Position numbers and translations under genes: made by a program. DNA of 64,000 nt from Streptomyces akebiae (GTDB lineage Bacteria; Actinomycetota; Actinomycetes; Streptomycetales; Streptomycetaceae), in the NCBI RefSeq assembly GCF_019599145.1, contig NZ_CP080647.1:7254001-7318000 (forward strand), in the 5' to 3' direction. Of the stretch, positions 9,370 through 17,859 are shown piece after piece; position 1 is the first letter of the stretch; every line of letters begins with the position of its first letter. The notes under the pieces are model-generated. The model had not been told where the DNA came from and ran no database searches. It saw only the letters and a program-made list of their open reading frames with translations.

Positions 9370-9438
9370 CAGGACACCTGCGTGCGGCGCGGGGGCGTAC
9401 CCGTTTCCTACCCGGCGCCGCTTACCGTGGAGTACGTG

Positions 9439-10098
9439 ATGGACCTACGGCGCGCCGGTACGCGCTACCCCGGTGGGGACCCGGAAGCCGGGATCGCCTC
9501 GCTGCACGCCTTCTCCTTCGGTGCGCACTACGACCCGGACAACCTGCGGTTCGGCCCGGTGATCGCCTGCAACGAGGAGCGGCTCGCGCCCGGCGCGGGG
9601 TTCGACGAGCACCCCCACAGCCACACCGAGATCGTCACCTGGGTCGTCGAGGGCGAGCTGACCCACCGCGACACCACGGGCCACGAGACGGTCGTCCGCC
9701 CCGGGGACGTCCAGCGCCTCAGTTCGGCGGGCGGGGTACGGCACGTCGAGCGCAACGACGGCTCCGCGCCGCTCACCTTCGTGCAGATGTGGCTGGCCCC
9801 GCTGGACCCGGGCGGCGACCCCGCGTACGAGATCGTGCGCGGCATCGCCGACTCCACCCCGTACGCCGTTCCCGAGGCCGGGGCCATGCTGCACGTCCGG
9901 CGGCTGGGCAGGACGGGGGAGCGGACCGCGGTGCCGGACGCGGCACGGGCGTATGTGCACGTCGTCCGGGGTGTGGTGCGGCTCGGGCCGCACGAACTGG
10001 AGCCCGGGGACGCGGTGCGGGCCGAGGACGAGAAGGGGCTGGAGCTGGTCGCCGTCGCCGCCCCGGTCGAGGTGCTGGTGTGGGAGCTGGGGGAGTGA
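9439..10098 (+). CDS. Pirin-like cupin protein
   Basis: Bicupin of the pirin/YhhW family, 219 residues. The N-terminal cupin holds the metal-binding motif HPHSHTEIVTWVVEGELTHRD (His-x-His and Glu), as in pirins that bind a divalent metal; some members act as quercetin 2,3-dioxygenases. The C-terminal cupin (YVHVVRGVVRLGPHELEPGDAV) is degenerate. The ATG at 9439 has GGAG 6 bases upstream, so the reading frame further upstream is non-coding. It is divergent from fasR and tail-to-tail with the kinase, 7 bp apart. Physiological role unknown. Confidence 0.85.
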   Translation: MDLRRAGTRYPGGDPEAGIASLHAFSFGAHYDPDNLRFGPVIACNEERLAPGAGFDEHPHSHTEIVTWVVEGELTHRDTTGHETVVRPGDVQRLSSAGGVRHVERNDGSAPLTFVQMWLAPLDPGGDPAYEIVRGIADSTPYAVPEAGAMLHVRRLGRTGERTAVPDAARAYVHVVRGVVRLGPHELEPGDAVRAEDEKGLELVAVAAPVEVLVWELGE

Positions 10099-10105
10099 CA
10101 GGCGG

Positions 10106-11890
10106 TCAGTTGTCGGTGGGCTCCTCCGCGTTGCGCCAGATCGTGAGGTCCACGGCGACGTAGTCGCTGGGGTCGTTCTCCGGGGCGGTGCCCCGGAAGG
10201 TGACCAGCGCGATGTGGCCGGAACTGTGTACACAAAGCTGGGTGCCCTTGGAAAGCTGGGAGAGCGAGACGTCGTCGGCGTACCGGGTCTCCCCTCGGCA
10301 TGTCTTCAGGGAGCCCTTCTGGGCGTTGTTCAGCAGGACGATCTTGGCTCCCCGGCTGGCCAACGCTTCCCCGTAGACGTCGTCGTAGTAGAGGTCGGCG
10401 TCGTTGTTGTTGTCCGGGCTGCGGTCCTGGATCGGCTTCGGCGGGGAGTCTGCGAACCGGATGTAGTAGTCGAGCGGGATGTTGATCCCCTTGTACGTCA
10501 CCGGCTTCGGATCCGGAAGCGGCTTGGCGCTCACGGAGCCCGTGTCTCCGGAGCGGTTGGCGGAGTCACCCGACGAGCCCTCGAACGAACTCAGGAATGC
10601 GAAGCAACCCCCGAGTGTCATCAGGGCGGACAGCGTCCCGACGCCGATGCCCAGCCACTTGCCCGCGGTGTTCTTGGGAGGGCGTAGGGGGAGTGGGCGT
10701 GGCTGTGGAAGCGGGTGCCAGGTCTGCGGCTGCTGTGGGTGCGGTGTCTGGTGGTACGGCGGCACGGTGTTCGGCACCGACTGCGCGGCGTACGGCCCCG
10801 GGTGGGCTGGGGAGGGCAGAGGTGGTGGGACCGGCCCCGCGAACGCGGTCGGCGCCGCGTGCACCGGCGGTGTGGCCTGACCAGCGGCCCGGACGTCCGG
10901 CTGGGTCACCGGGGCGGTGGGCGGGACGGGCGCGGGCACCGCGGTCGGTGCCTCTGCCGTCTTGCTCCGCGCGGCCAGCAGCTCCGCCGACGCCGAGACC
11001 CGCCGGGTGATGTCGACGCCGATCACCTCCGGCAGCCAGGAACCGGACTGGATCAGCGGGGCGTGCGAGGCCTCCTGGCACAGTGTGATGACCTCTTCCG
11101 GCGTGGGCCGGTCCTCGGGGTTCTTCGCCAGACAGCGAGCGATGAAGCGGAGTGCGTCCGGGAGACCGGTCAGGTCCGGCTCCTCGTGGACGATGCGGTA
11201 CAGCACGGCGTGCGAGGGCCCGTCGCCGTACGCGCCGCTGCCCCGCCCCGCGTACGCCGCCACCTGACCCAGCGTGAACACGTCCGACGCGGGCGTGATC
11301 GGCTTCCCAGCTGCCTGCTCCGGTGACATGAACGCCGGGGTGCCGATGGAAACGCCGGTGCCGGTCAGGGCAGTCGCGTCGGCGGCGCGCGCGATGCCGA
11401 AGTCGATGACGCGGGGCCCGTCGGCGGCGAGCAGCACGTTCGAGGGCTTCAGGTCGCGGTGCACGATGCCGGCGGAGTGGATCACCTTCAGGGCCTCGGC
11501 TACCCCGGCGAGCAGCAACAGGACAGAGGAGACCGGCAGCGCGCCGTGCGCGGCGACCGCCGTCTGCAGCGACGGACCGGGCACATAGGCGGTGGCCAGC
11601 CACGGCTGGGCGCCCTCGGTGTCGTAGTCGATGACCGGCGCCGTGTGGAGGCCCTGTACGCGCTGGGCAGCCTGCACCTCCTGTCGGAACCTGCGGCGGA
11701 ACTCGGGGTCCTCGCTCAGCTCCGGCCGGATCGTCTTGAGAGCGATGGGGTGCCCGCCAGGCGTGTACGACAGATACACGGTGCCCATGCCGCCCGAGCC
11801 GAGCCGCGCCGCGAGCCGGTAGCTCGCCACGGTCTTGGGATCGCTGTCGTCCAGCGGACGGAACTGCCCGCCCGGTCGTACCTCGCCCAT
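10106..11890 (-). CDS. Membrane Ser/Thr protein kinase
   Basis: Hanks-type (PknB-like) receptor kinase, 594 residues. The kinase domain (about 25-280) has the glycine loop LGSGGMGTVY, the ATP Lys in ALKTIRPE, the catalytic loop HRDLKPSN and a DFG metal motif. A long Pro/Ala/Gln-rich juxtamembrane linker follows (about 310-400), then one membrane span (GIGVGTLSALMTLGGCFAFL) and an extracellular sensor region of about 160 residues with no recognisable PASTA repeats. The ligand is unknown. Its start has GGGGGA upstream. The upstream palindrome at 11925-11936 may be an operator. Confidence 0.9.
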   Translation of the reverse strand: MGEVRPGGQFRPLDDSDPKTVASYRLAARLGSGGMGTVYLSYTPGGHPIALKTIRPELSEDPEFRRRFRQEVQAAQRVQGLHTAPVIDYDTEGAQPWLATAYVPGPSLQTAVAAHGALPVSSVLLLLAGVAEALKVIHSAGIVHRDLKPSNVLLAADGPRVIDFGIARAADATALTGTGVSIGTPAFMSPEQAAGKPITPASDVFTLGQVAAYAGRGSGAYGDGPSHAVLYRIVHEEPDLTGLPDALRFIARCLAKNPEDRPTPEEVITLCQEASHAPLIQSGSWLPEVIGVDITRRVSASAELLAARSKTAEAPTAVPAPVPPTAPVTQPDVRAAGQATPPVHAAPTAFAGPVPPPLPSPAHPGPYAAQSVPNTVPPYHQTPHPQQPQTWHPLPQPRPLPLRPPKNTAGKWLGIGVGTLSALMTLGGCFAFLSSFEGSSGDSANRSGDTGSVSAKPLPDPKPVTYKGINIPLDYYIRFADSPPKPIQDRSPDNNNDADLYYDDVYGEALASRGAKIVLLNNAQKGSLKTCRGETRYADDVSLSQLSKGTQLCVHSSGHIALVTFRGTAPENDPSDYVAVDLTIWRNAEEPTDN

Positions 11891-11924
11891 CGTTTCCCCC
11901 GAGGCCCTGCGCCTGCTGTGGCGT

Positions 11925-11936
11925 GCGTGTACACGC
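11925..11936. promoter_or_regulatory. Palindrome upstream of the Ser/Thr kinase gene
   Basis: GCGTGTACACGC is a perfect 12-bp palindrome, 35 bases before the kinase ATG, where a repressor site would sit. No regulator is assigned and chance cannot be excluded in such GC-rich DNA. Confidence 0.3.
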
Positions 11937-12003
11937 GTGCAGGGGGAGGCTATACGAAAGGACCAACTGCGCTCCTACAGGGCGCGGTTACCCTCCGACC
12001 TCG

Positions 12004-12026
12004 GCGAGCACCGCGTCCGTGAACGG
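12004..12026. repeat. Left copy of 23-bp direct repeat bracketing the defence island
   Basis: Identical over 23 bases (starting GCGAGCACCGCGTCC) to 23054-23076. Read on the minus strand it encodes PFTDAVLA, and the frame continues to a stop as FTDAVLAEVGG, like the C-terminus FTDAVLAELRG of the serine hydrolase at 23038. This is therefore a remnant of the 3' end of such a gene, now alone between the kinase and hsdR. Similarity fades outside the core but EAMTVPFTDAVLAE versus EAWTPFTDAVLAE is still recognisable. The surrounding gap 11891-12199 holds no other gene. Confidence 0.75.
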
Positions 12027-12199
12027 CACGGTCATCGCCTCCGTGACCGTACGCGGAGGCACGAACCCGGGCGAGCTGCTGTTGGGAAACGACGGTCAGG
12101 TGAATGACGCGGTGGTAGGGCCGCAGGGTCGGCCTGATCCCTTTGGTCGATTCCGCTGTTCGGGCACCGTTGTCAGAGGCATGAAGTACACCTGTCTTT

Positions 12200-14701
12200 A
12201 TGGGGATCGATGCGTACCAGTTGAACGAGGACGAGACGTGCAAGAGGTTCGTCCTTCCTGCTCTGCGGGCAGCGGGGTGGAGTGAGAAGCAGATCCGTCC
12301 GCAGTACCGGATCAACGACGGCCGGTTGGTACCGACGCGCAGGCGCCACAAGCGGGGGGCGGCACTCGCCGCTGACTACGTGCTCGAGTACATCGCCGAT
12401 GTGCCGATCGCTGTGGTGGAGGCCAAGCGCTACCGGCTGAGCGAGGAGAACGGGGTGGAACAGGCGCGCCGTTACGCGCGCAAGCTGGGCCTGTCCTTTG
12501 CGTACGCCACCAACGGCCGCAACATCGTGGAGATCGACTTCAGCGGAGACAAGCCTGTCATCCGGCCTGTCGACCGGTTCCCGTCGCCCGACGACCTGTG
12601 GGCGCGCTTCCTGCGCGATCAGGGCGTCCGTGGCACCGAGGCGGGCGAGGAGTTGATGTCGGCGCCGTACGACTACACCCTCCGGAACACCGACAACTCC
12701 GTGAAGCGCCCGCGCTACTACCAGCGGCTCGCCATCACCCGGGCACTCGCGGCGCTTGCCCGTGACGAGCGCCGCATCCTGCTGGTACTGGCCACCGGGA
12801 CGGGCAAGACCATGCTCGCACTCCAGTTGGTGGCCCGGCTCTCCAAGGCTCCGGGGGCCTTCGGTGGACGCAAGCCCCGGGTGCTCTACCTTGCCGACCG
12901 CAACATGCTGGTCGACGACCCAAAGGACCGCTACTTCCTGCCGGTCTTCGGCGAGGACGACGTCCACAAGATCGGTGGCGGCGAGGCCAAGCGCGGTCGG
13001 AAGATCTACTTCGCGCTCTATCAGTCACTGGAACAGGGGGAGGCCCAGGCCGAGTTGTTCCGGGAGTACGAGCCGGACTACTTCGACCTGGTCATCGTCG
13101 ACGAGTGTCACAGGGGCAGTGCGAGCAGCGACTCTCGATGGCGCAAGGTACTGGAGCACTTCAAGCCCGCCGTGCAGATCGGGCTGACCGCTACGCCGAT
13201 CAGGGACAGCGGCAAGAAGACCGACACCTTCGAGTACTTCGGAAACCCCGTCTACACGTATTCGCTCCGAGACGGCATCGAGGACGGTTTCCTCTCGCCC
13301 TACCGGGTGCGCAGGGTCCGGCTGAACGTGGACGTGGAGGGCTACCGTCCCGAGCCGGGCAAGAAGGACGTCTACGGCCGGGAGATCCCCGACGATCTCT
13401 ACGGGCCCAAGGAGTTCGAGCGGGTCATGGTGATCCTGGAACGGACCGAGACGGCGGCGCACTATCTCATCGACTACCTTCGGAAGAACGCCGAGGACGG
13501 GCGGTTGGGCAAGACGCTCGTCTTCTGCGAGAACAACGAACACGCCGGCCGGATGCGCACCGCGTTGCACAACATCGCCTCCGAGGAGGTCGCAGTCCTG
13601 CCGGACTTCGTCAAGCGGATCACCAGCGCCGACGTGTCCGACGCGGGGGAGTCCCTGGAGGAGTTCCGGAAGGCGGACTCCAGCCAGCCGGTCATCGCCG
13701 TGACGTCCAAGCTGCTGTCAACCGGTGTGGATCTGCCTGCGGTGCGGAACGTGGTGCTGTTCCGGCGGATGGCCTCCATGCCCGAGTTCAAGCAGGTCAT
13801 CGGGCGCGGCACCCGGCTGTGTCCGGAGATCGGCAAGGAGTCGTTCGACATCATCGACTTCGTGGAGGCGACCCGTCTCTTCGAGGACAAGGCGTTCGAC
13901 GGCCCACCCCTGAAGCTGCTCCAGGAGACGGCTGACGAGCAGGGTGAGCTGGTGGATGTCGAGGACATCACTCCGCCGGCCGAGGAGATGGGTGGCGATG
14001 ACGGGGACTCGGTCGCCGAGCCGCAGGCGGAGTACGAGCAGCAGGAGGGCGGCTCGTTCGACCTGGGCGGGGACGACGGCGACACGGTCACCGACCAGGA
14101 CGAGGTCGATCGCATCCAGGCGCGAGGCAAGCGCTACCGGGTGCGTGGTGTCGATGTCTACAAGTTGGGCGAGCGGCGCTATCAGCTCGCTGACGACGGT
14201 GTGACGATGCGGCTGGTGAGCGTCGAGCAGTGGGTGCACAACCAGGTGCTCGAACTGGATCTGGACCCGGCCCAGTTGCGTACCCAGTGGGCACGGGCCA
14301 AGAGCCGTGCCGTCCTCATGGAAGCGCTGCGGGAGGCCGACATCGACGTGGAGGAACTGCCGGAGGAACTGGGCAAGCCGGACGTGGACCCGGTGGACCT
14401 GCTGGTCAGCGCGGCCTGGGAGGGACTCGCCGTCGTGAGTCGGGATGAGCGGCTGACCTGGTTCCGCCGGGAACACGGAGATTTCCTGGACTCCTTCGGG
14501 GAGCAGGCTCGTGAGGTGTTGGAGGCGATGCTGGTGAAGTTCTCCGAAGCGGGCTCGCCCCAGCTGAAAGTAGACACGCTGAAGGTTCCGCCCTTCGACG
14601 CGATGGGCCGTGTGGTGGACCTGACCCTGCGGTTTGGTGGGCCCCGCGAGGCGCGCGAGGCCATAGACCAGCTGGCCGCCCGGCTGCTGTCGGTCGTGTA
14701 G
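12200..14701 (+). CDS. hsdR: Type I restriction enzyme, R (motor/nuclease) subunit
   Basis: Restriction subunit of a type I system: translocates DNA and cuts it when HsdS recognition sites are unmethylated. The N-terminal nuclease core is visible (Asp59 with Glu74-Ala-Lys76 in AVVEAKRY). The helicase follows: Walker A ATGTGKT near residue 200, Walker B DECH near 299, LTATPIRD, and motif VI QVIGRGTRLCPE. An acidic linker (about 590-640) leads to an EcoEI-type C-terminal domain. At 833 residues it is shorter than EcoKI HsdR and resembles the EcoEI class. No RBS precedes the ATG, so the start is less certain. Its M and S partners lie 1.6 kb downstream, beyond abiEi/abiEii. Confidence 0.92.
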   Translation: MGIDAYQLNEDETCKRFVLPALRAAGWSEKQIRPQYRINDGRLVPTRRRHKRGAALAADYVLEYIADVPIAVVEAKRYRLSEENGVEQARRYARKLGLSFAYATNGRNIVEIDFSGDKPVIRPVDRFPSPDDLWARFLRDQGVRGTEAGEELMSAPYDYTLRNTDNSVKRPRYYQRLAITRALAALARDERRILLVLATGTGKTMLALQLVARLSKAPGAFGGRKPRVLYLADRNMLVDDPKDRYFLPVFGEDDVHKIGGGEAKRGRKIYFALYQSLEQGEAQAELFREYEPDYFDLVIVDECHRGSASSDSRWRKVLEHFKPAVQIGLTATPIRDSGKKTDTFEYFGNPVYTYSLRDGIEDGFLSPYRVRRVRLNVDVEGYRPEPGKKDVYGREIPDDLYGPKEFERVMVILERTETAAHYLIDYLRKNAEDGRLGKTLVFCENNEHAGRMRTALHNIASEEVAVLPDFVKRITSADVSDAGESLEEFRKADSSQPVIAVTSKLLSTGVDLPAVRNVVLFRRMASMPEFKQVIGRGTRLCPEIGKESFDIIDFVEATRLFEDKAFDGPPLKLLQETADEQGELVDVEDITPPAEEMGGDDGDSVAEPQAEYEQQEGGSFDLGGDDGDTVTDQDEVDRIQARGKRYRVRGVDVYKLGERRYQLADDGVTMRLVSVEQWVHNQVLELDLDPAQLRTQWARAKSRAVLMEALREADIDVEELPEELGKPDVDPVDLLVSAAWEGLAVVSRDERLTWFRREHGDFLDSFGEQAREVLEAMLVKFSEAGSPQLKVDTLKVPPFDAMGRVVDLTLRFGGPREAREAIDQLAARLLSVV

Positions 14702-14727
14702 GAAGAGGTCTCCGAAGCGAAGCGTGA

Positions 14728-14752
14728 AAAACTAAAAGAATGCTTTAGTTTT
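14728..14752. promoter_or_regulatory. AT-rich inverted repeat upstream of abiEi (putative AbiEi operator)
   Basis: Perfect 9-bp arms AAAACTAAA (14728-14736) and TTTAGTTTT (14744-14752) with a 7-base spacer, in conspicuously AT-rich DNA. AbiEi antitoxins are known to repress their own operon by binding inverted repeats in the promoter, so an operator is likely. It could alternatively be a weak terminator for hsdR. Confidence 0.55.
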
Positions 14753-14780
14753 GTGCAAGATGGAGTCGTGTAACTGAAGT

Positions 14781-14809
14781 CAACTTTGAGTTTTTCGCTC
14801 TGCTAGAAT
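14781..14809 (+). promoter_or_regulatory. Putative abiE promoter, leaderless start
   Basis: A good -10 TAGAAT (14804-14809) with a weak -35 CAACTT (14781-14786) at 17-base spacing. The -10 ends only 6 bases before the GTG of abiEi at 14816, so transcription would start at or next to the start codon and give a leaderless mRNA. No ribosome binding site is visible to contradict this. Confidence 0.45.
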
Positions 14810-14815
14810 GATGGA

Positions 14816-15415
14816 GTGCTCAGAGACCGTACGGACAGTCGCGCAGCCCTCTGGCGGACCGCCGCTGGGCAGCGCGGCTACTTCACCGCCGCGCAGGCGC
14901 TTGAAGCCGGATATTCCTACCAGGCTCAGCGCTATCACGCCCAGCATGGCAACTGGCTGGTGATCGACCGAGCCCTCTACCGGTTCCGGGAGTTCAATGA
15001 CCTGCCAGGCGAGGGTGATGAGCAATTGGTGCGCTGGTCGCTGTGGAGCAAGGGGAGGGCGGTCGTCTCGCACGCCACCGCGCTCGCCGTCCATGATCTC
15101 GGTACGGCCAACCCCTCCCGTATCCACCTCACCGTGCCGCACGGCTTCCGCCAGAAGTCGGACGCGGTGATCCTGCACCGTGCCGAGCTGACGGAGTCGG
15201 ATGTCGAGGATCGGACGGGGTACCGGGTGACGGCCCCGCTGCGCGCGATCGCGGAGTGCGCGGCGGACGGTGACGACCAGGACGTAATCGACGGGGCCGT
15301 GGCCGACGCACTGGAGCAGGGCATCGTGACCCGCCGAAAGCTGCTGCATGCGGCTCAACTGTTGGGCGCACGTGCCGAACTGGGTGTGGAGCGGGCATTG
15401 GGGGCACTATCGTGA
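14816..15415 (+). CDS. abiEi: Type IV antitoxin, AbiEi family
   Basis: Antitoxin of an AbiE system, 199 residues. The N-terminal winged-helix region (QRGYFTAAQALEAGYSYQ) fits DNA-binding autorepression. The rest carries the AbiEi antitoxin fold (YRFREF, VSHATALAVHDLG, IHLTVPHGFR, RVTAPLRAIAE). AbiEi is known to counter AbiEii without binding it, and to repress the operon. The stop overlaps the toxin start by 4 bases, so the pair is translationally coupled. It sits inside the type I R-M locus between hsdR and hsdM. Confidence 0.88.
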   Translation: MLRDRTDSRAALWRTAAGQRGYFTAAQALEAGYSYQAQRYHAQHGNWLVIDRALYRFREFNDLPGEGDEQLVRWSLWSKGRAVVSHATALAVHDLGTANPSRIHLTVPHGFRQKSDAVILHRAELTESDVEDRTGYRVTAPLRAIAECAADGDDQDVIDGAVADALEQGIVTRRKLLHAAQLLGARAELGVERALGALS

Positions 15416-16293
15416 CCGGCCGCTACCGCGACGCCACGGACCTGCGCCGGGCGCTGGAGGCGCGGCTGAAACACGACGCGGACGAGTCCGGCACCGACCT
15501 GGCCCGTCGCCGTCGCCTTGTCGTTTTCGATCGCATGGCGGCACGCCTCGCGGAGGACCCGGCCGGCGGCTGGGTCCTCAAGGGTGGGGCCGCGATGGAG
15601 TTCCGCCTGACCGGCCGCGCCCGCACCACCAAAGACCTGGATCTGGCCTTGCGGCCCGAGGGCGGCTCAGACGCCGATGGCGACGAAGTCCGGGAGCTGC
15701 TGATCGAGGCCCTGTCCGTCGACCTCGACCGGGACTGGTTCCGCTTCCGTGTCGGTGTGCCCGTCTCGTTGACCGCAGACACGGCAGGGCGGGGCGGCTG
15801 GCGGTTCTCCGTCGAGGCCCACCTCGCGGGGAAGCTCTTCGCGGGCGTCCGTGTGGACGTGGTGGACCGGGGCGAGGAGATCGCGCGGACGGAGCGCCTT
15901 CCGCTCCCCAACTCCCTGGCGTTCGCCGGAACTCCGCAGCGGACGGTGGAAGCCGTCGACCGCCGCCAGCACTTCGCGGAGAAGCTGCATGCCTTCACCC
16001 GTGACTACGGTGACCGGCCCAACACGCGGGTCAAGGACCTGGTGGACCTAGTCCTACTGACCGAGGATGGCTTGACTGGGGACACGGCGCTGGTGTCGGC
16101 CGTACGGCACGTCTTCGCCGTCCGAGACACCCACGATGTCCCGGACGAACTCCCCGATCCGCCGCCGCTGTGGCGTGACACCTACCCGGACCTGGCGAGG
16201 GAGCTGACCACGGACATCCCGCCGACGCTGGACGCGGCACTCGCGCTGGTGCGTGGGTTGTGGGCGGGGGCCCTCGCGGATGAAGCACGTTGA
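15412..16293 (+). CDS. abiEii: Type IV toxin, AbiEii/AbiGii nucleotidyltransferase
   Basis: Nucleotidyltransferase-fold toxin of the AbiE system, 293 residues. The motif GGAAMEFRLTGRARTTKDLD (about 57-76) gives the Gly-rich loop and the Asp-x-Asp metal site. The conserved FAEKLHAF and RVKDLVDLVLL stretches follow. Members of this family transfer nucleotides, in mycobacterial homologues to tRNA, and cause growth arrest or phage abortive infection. The GTG start overlaps the antitoxin stop. hsdM follows after 57 bp, so read-through from the abiE promoter could express M and S. Confidence 0.9.
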   Translation: MTGRYRDATDLRRALEARLKHDADESGTDLARRRRLVVFDRMAARLAEDPAGGWVLKGGAAMEFRLTGRARTTKDLDLALRPEGGSDADGDEVRELLIEALSVDLDRDWFRFRVGVPVSLTADTAGRGGWRFSVEAHLAGKLFAGVRVDVVDRGEEIARTERLPLPNSLAFAGTPQRTVEAVDRRQHFAEKLHAFTRDYGDRPNTRVKDLVDLVLLTEDGLTGDTALVSAVRHVFAVRDTHDVPDELPDPPPLWRDTYPDLARELTTDIPPTLDAALALVRGLWAGALADEAR

Positions 16294-16350
16294 CTCATTG
16301 ACTCATTACCCACCTCTTCCCCACCGAACAGAGAGACCGGCATAGCTGAC

Positions 16351-17859
16351 ATGGCAGCGACCACGAAGAAAACGGCGGAGAAGTCCCCCGCTACATCCCA
16401 GGCGCGCCTCGCGTCCCTGATCAAGTCCGCGCGCGACACGATGCGCAAGGACGCGGGGATGAACGGCGACCTGGACCGTTTGCCCCAGCTCTCCTGGCTG
16501 CTTTTCCTCAAGGCGTTCGACGAGCGTGTCGAACAAGAGGGCGAGGCCCTGGACCCGGATGGTTATCGGCGGGCGATTGAGGAGCCGTACCGGTGGGAGG
16601 ACTGGGCTACCAACCCGGACTTCAGCGGCAACGAGCTGAAGACGTTCGTCAACGAGAAGCTCATCCCGCACCTGGCGGGACTCGTCGGTGACGACGCAGA
16701 GGACCCGCGCAACGTCATCTCGACCATTTTCAAGAACGTCGTCAACCGCATGCAGTCGGGCACGCTGCTACGTGACCTGGTCAGCATTGTGAACCAGATC
16801 CACTTCGTCTCGACCAACGACATCCACACCATGGCGTTCGTCTACGAGTCGATCCTCAGGGAGATGCGGGATGCGGCCGGCGACTCGGGTGAGTTCTACA
16901 CCCCGCGCCCGGTCAACCGGTTCATGGTCCAGCAGTCCTTCCTGGAGCTGGACGAGGCGATCCTCGACCCGGCGAGCGGGACGGGCGGTTTCCTGGTCCA
17001 GGCGTACGAGGACTTGAAAGGTCGGGTCAACACGGACACCCAGCGCAGGCGGCTGCACAAGAACATCCGGGGCATCGAGAAGAAGCCGCTGCCGTATCTG
17101 TTGGGCGCCATGAACCTGCTGCTGCACGGGATCGACACACCGCACGTCACACGTGCCAACTCGTTGCTGGAGATGCGGAACTTTAACGCCTCCGACAAGG
17201 TGGAGGTCGTTCTCACTAATCCGCCCTTCGGCGGTGAGGAGGAATCGACGGTCGTCAAGGCGTTCCCGGACGGCTTCCGGACCCAGGAGACGGCCTGGCT
17301 CTTCCTCTACTCGATTCTCGATCAGCTCAAGCTGGGTGGTCGGTGCGCGATCGTTCTGCCGAACGGCAGTCTGTTCGCCACGGGGGAGAACTCCATCGGC
17401 GCGAAGATCAAGAAGAAGCTGATGAAGGACTGCAACCTGCACACGATCGTCCGCCTCCCGCAGGGCGTTTTCGCGCCCTACACGCAGATCCCGTCCAACA
17501 TTCTTTTCTTCGAGAAGACCGGTCCGACGCAGGAGGTCTGGTTCTACGAGATCCCGCTGCCGGAGGGGCGGCGGGGCTACACCAAGACGAAGCCGATGCG
17601 GATCGAGGAGTTCGAGCCGTGCGTCGATTGGTGGGGCGGCAAGGAGCGTGAGGGCCGCGAGGCGGGTGAACAGGCGTGGGTCGTCCCCGCATCAGACATC
17701 ATCGCCTCCGGCTTCAACCTCGATATCGCCAACCCGCACATGGGTGACGAACTGGCCCACCGGACGCCGGAAGAACTGGTGGACGAGCTGGTGCAGACGG
17801 AGACGGAGATCCTTGAATTGCTGAAGGAACTGCGTGCGGGTCTGGGTGAGCAGCGATGA
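16351..17859 (+). CDS. hsdM: Type I restriction-modification, DNA methyltransferase subunit
   Basis: Adenine-N6 methyltransferase of the type I system, 502 residues. The order is an HsdM N-terminal helical domain (about 15-150), the SAM-binding motif LDPASGTGGFL (about 206) and the catalytic NPPF (about 290, preceded by EVVLT). It works with HsdS to methylate the target site and with HsdR to restrict. Its stop overlaps the hsdS start by 4 bases (ATGA). It has its own upstream GAGAGA, but no clear promoter is seen in the 57 bp after abiEii. Confidence 0.95.
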   Translation: MAATTKKTAEKSPATSQARLASLIKSARDTMRKDAGMNGDLDRLPQLSWLLFLKAFDERVEQEGEALDPDGYRRAIEEPYRWEDWATNPDFSGNELKTFVNEKLIPHLAGLVGDDAEDPRNVISTIFKNVVNRMQSGTLLRDLVSIVNQIHFVSTNDIHTMAFVYESILREMRDAAGDSGEFYTPRPVNRFMVQQSFLELDEAILDPASGTGGFLVQAYEDLKGRVNTDTQRRRLHKNIRGIEKKPLPYLLGAMNLLLHGIDTPHVTRANSLLEMRNFNASDKVEVVLTNPPFGGEEESTVVKAFPDGFRTQETAWLFLYSILDQLKLGGRCAIVLPNGSLFATGENSIGAKIKKKLMKDCNLHTIVRLPQGVFAPYTQIPSNILFFEKTGPTQEVWFYEIPLPEGRRGYTKTKPMRIEEFEPCVDWWGGKEREGREAGEQAWVVPASDIIASGFNLDIANPHMGDELAHRTPEELVDELVQTETEILELLKELRAGLGEQR

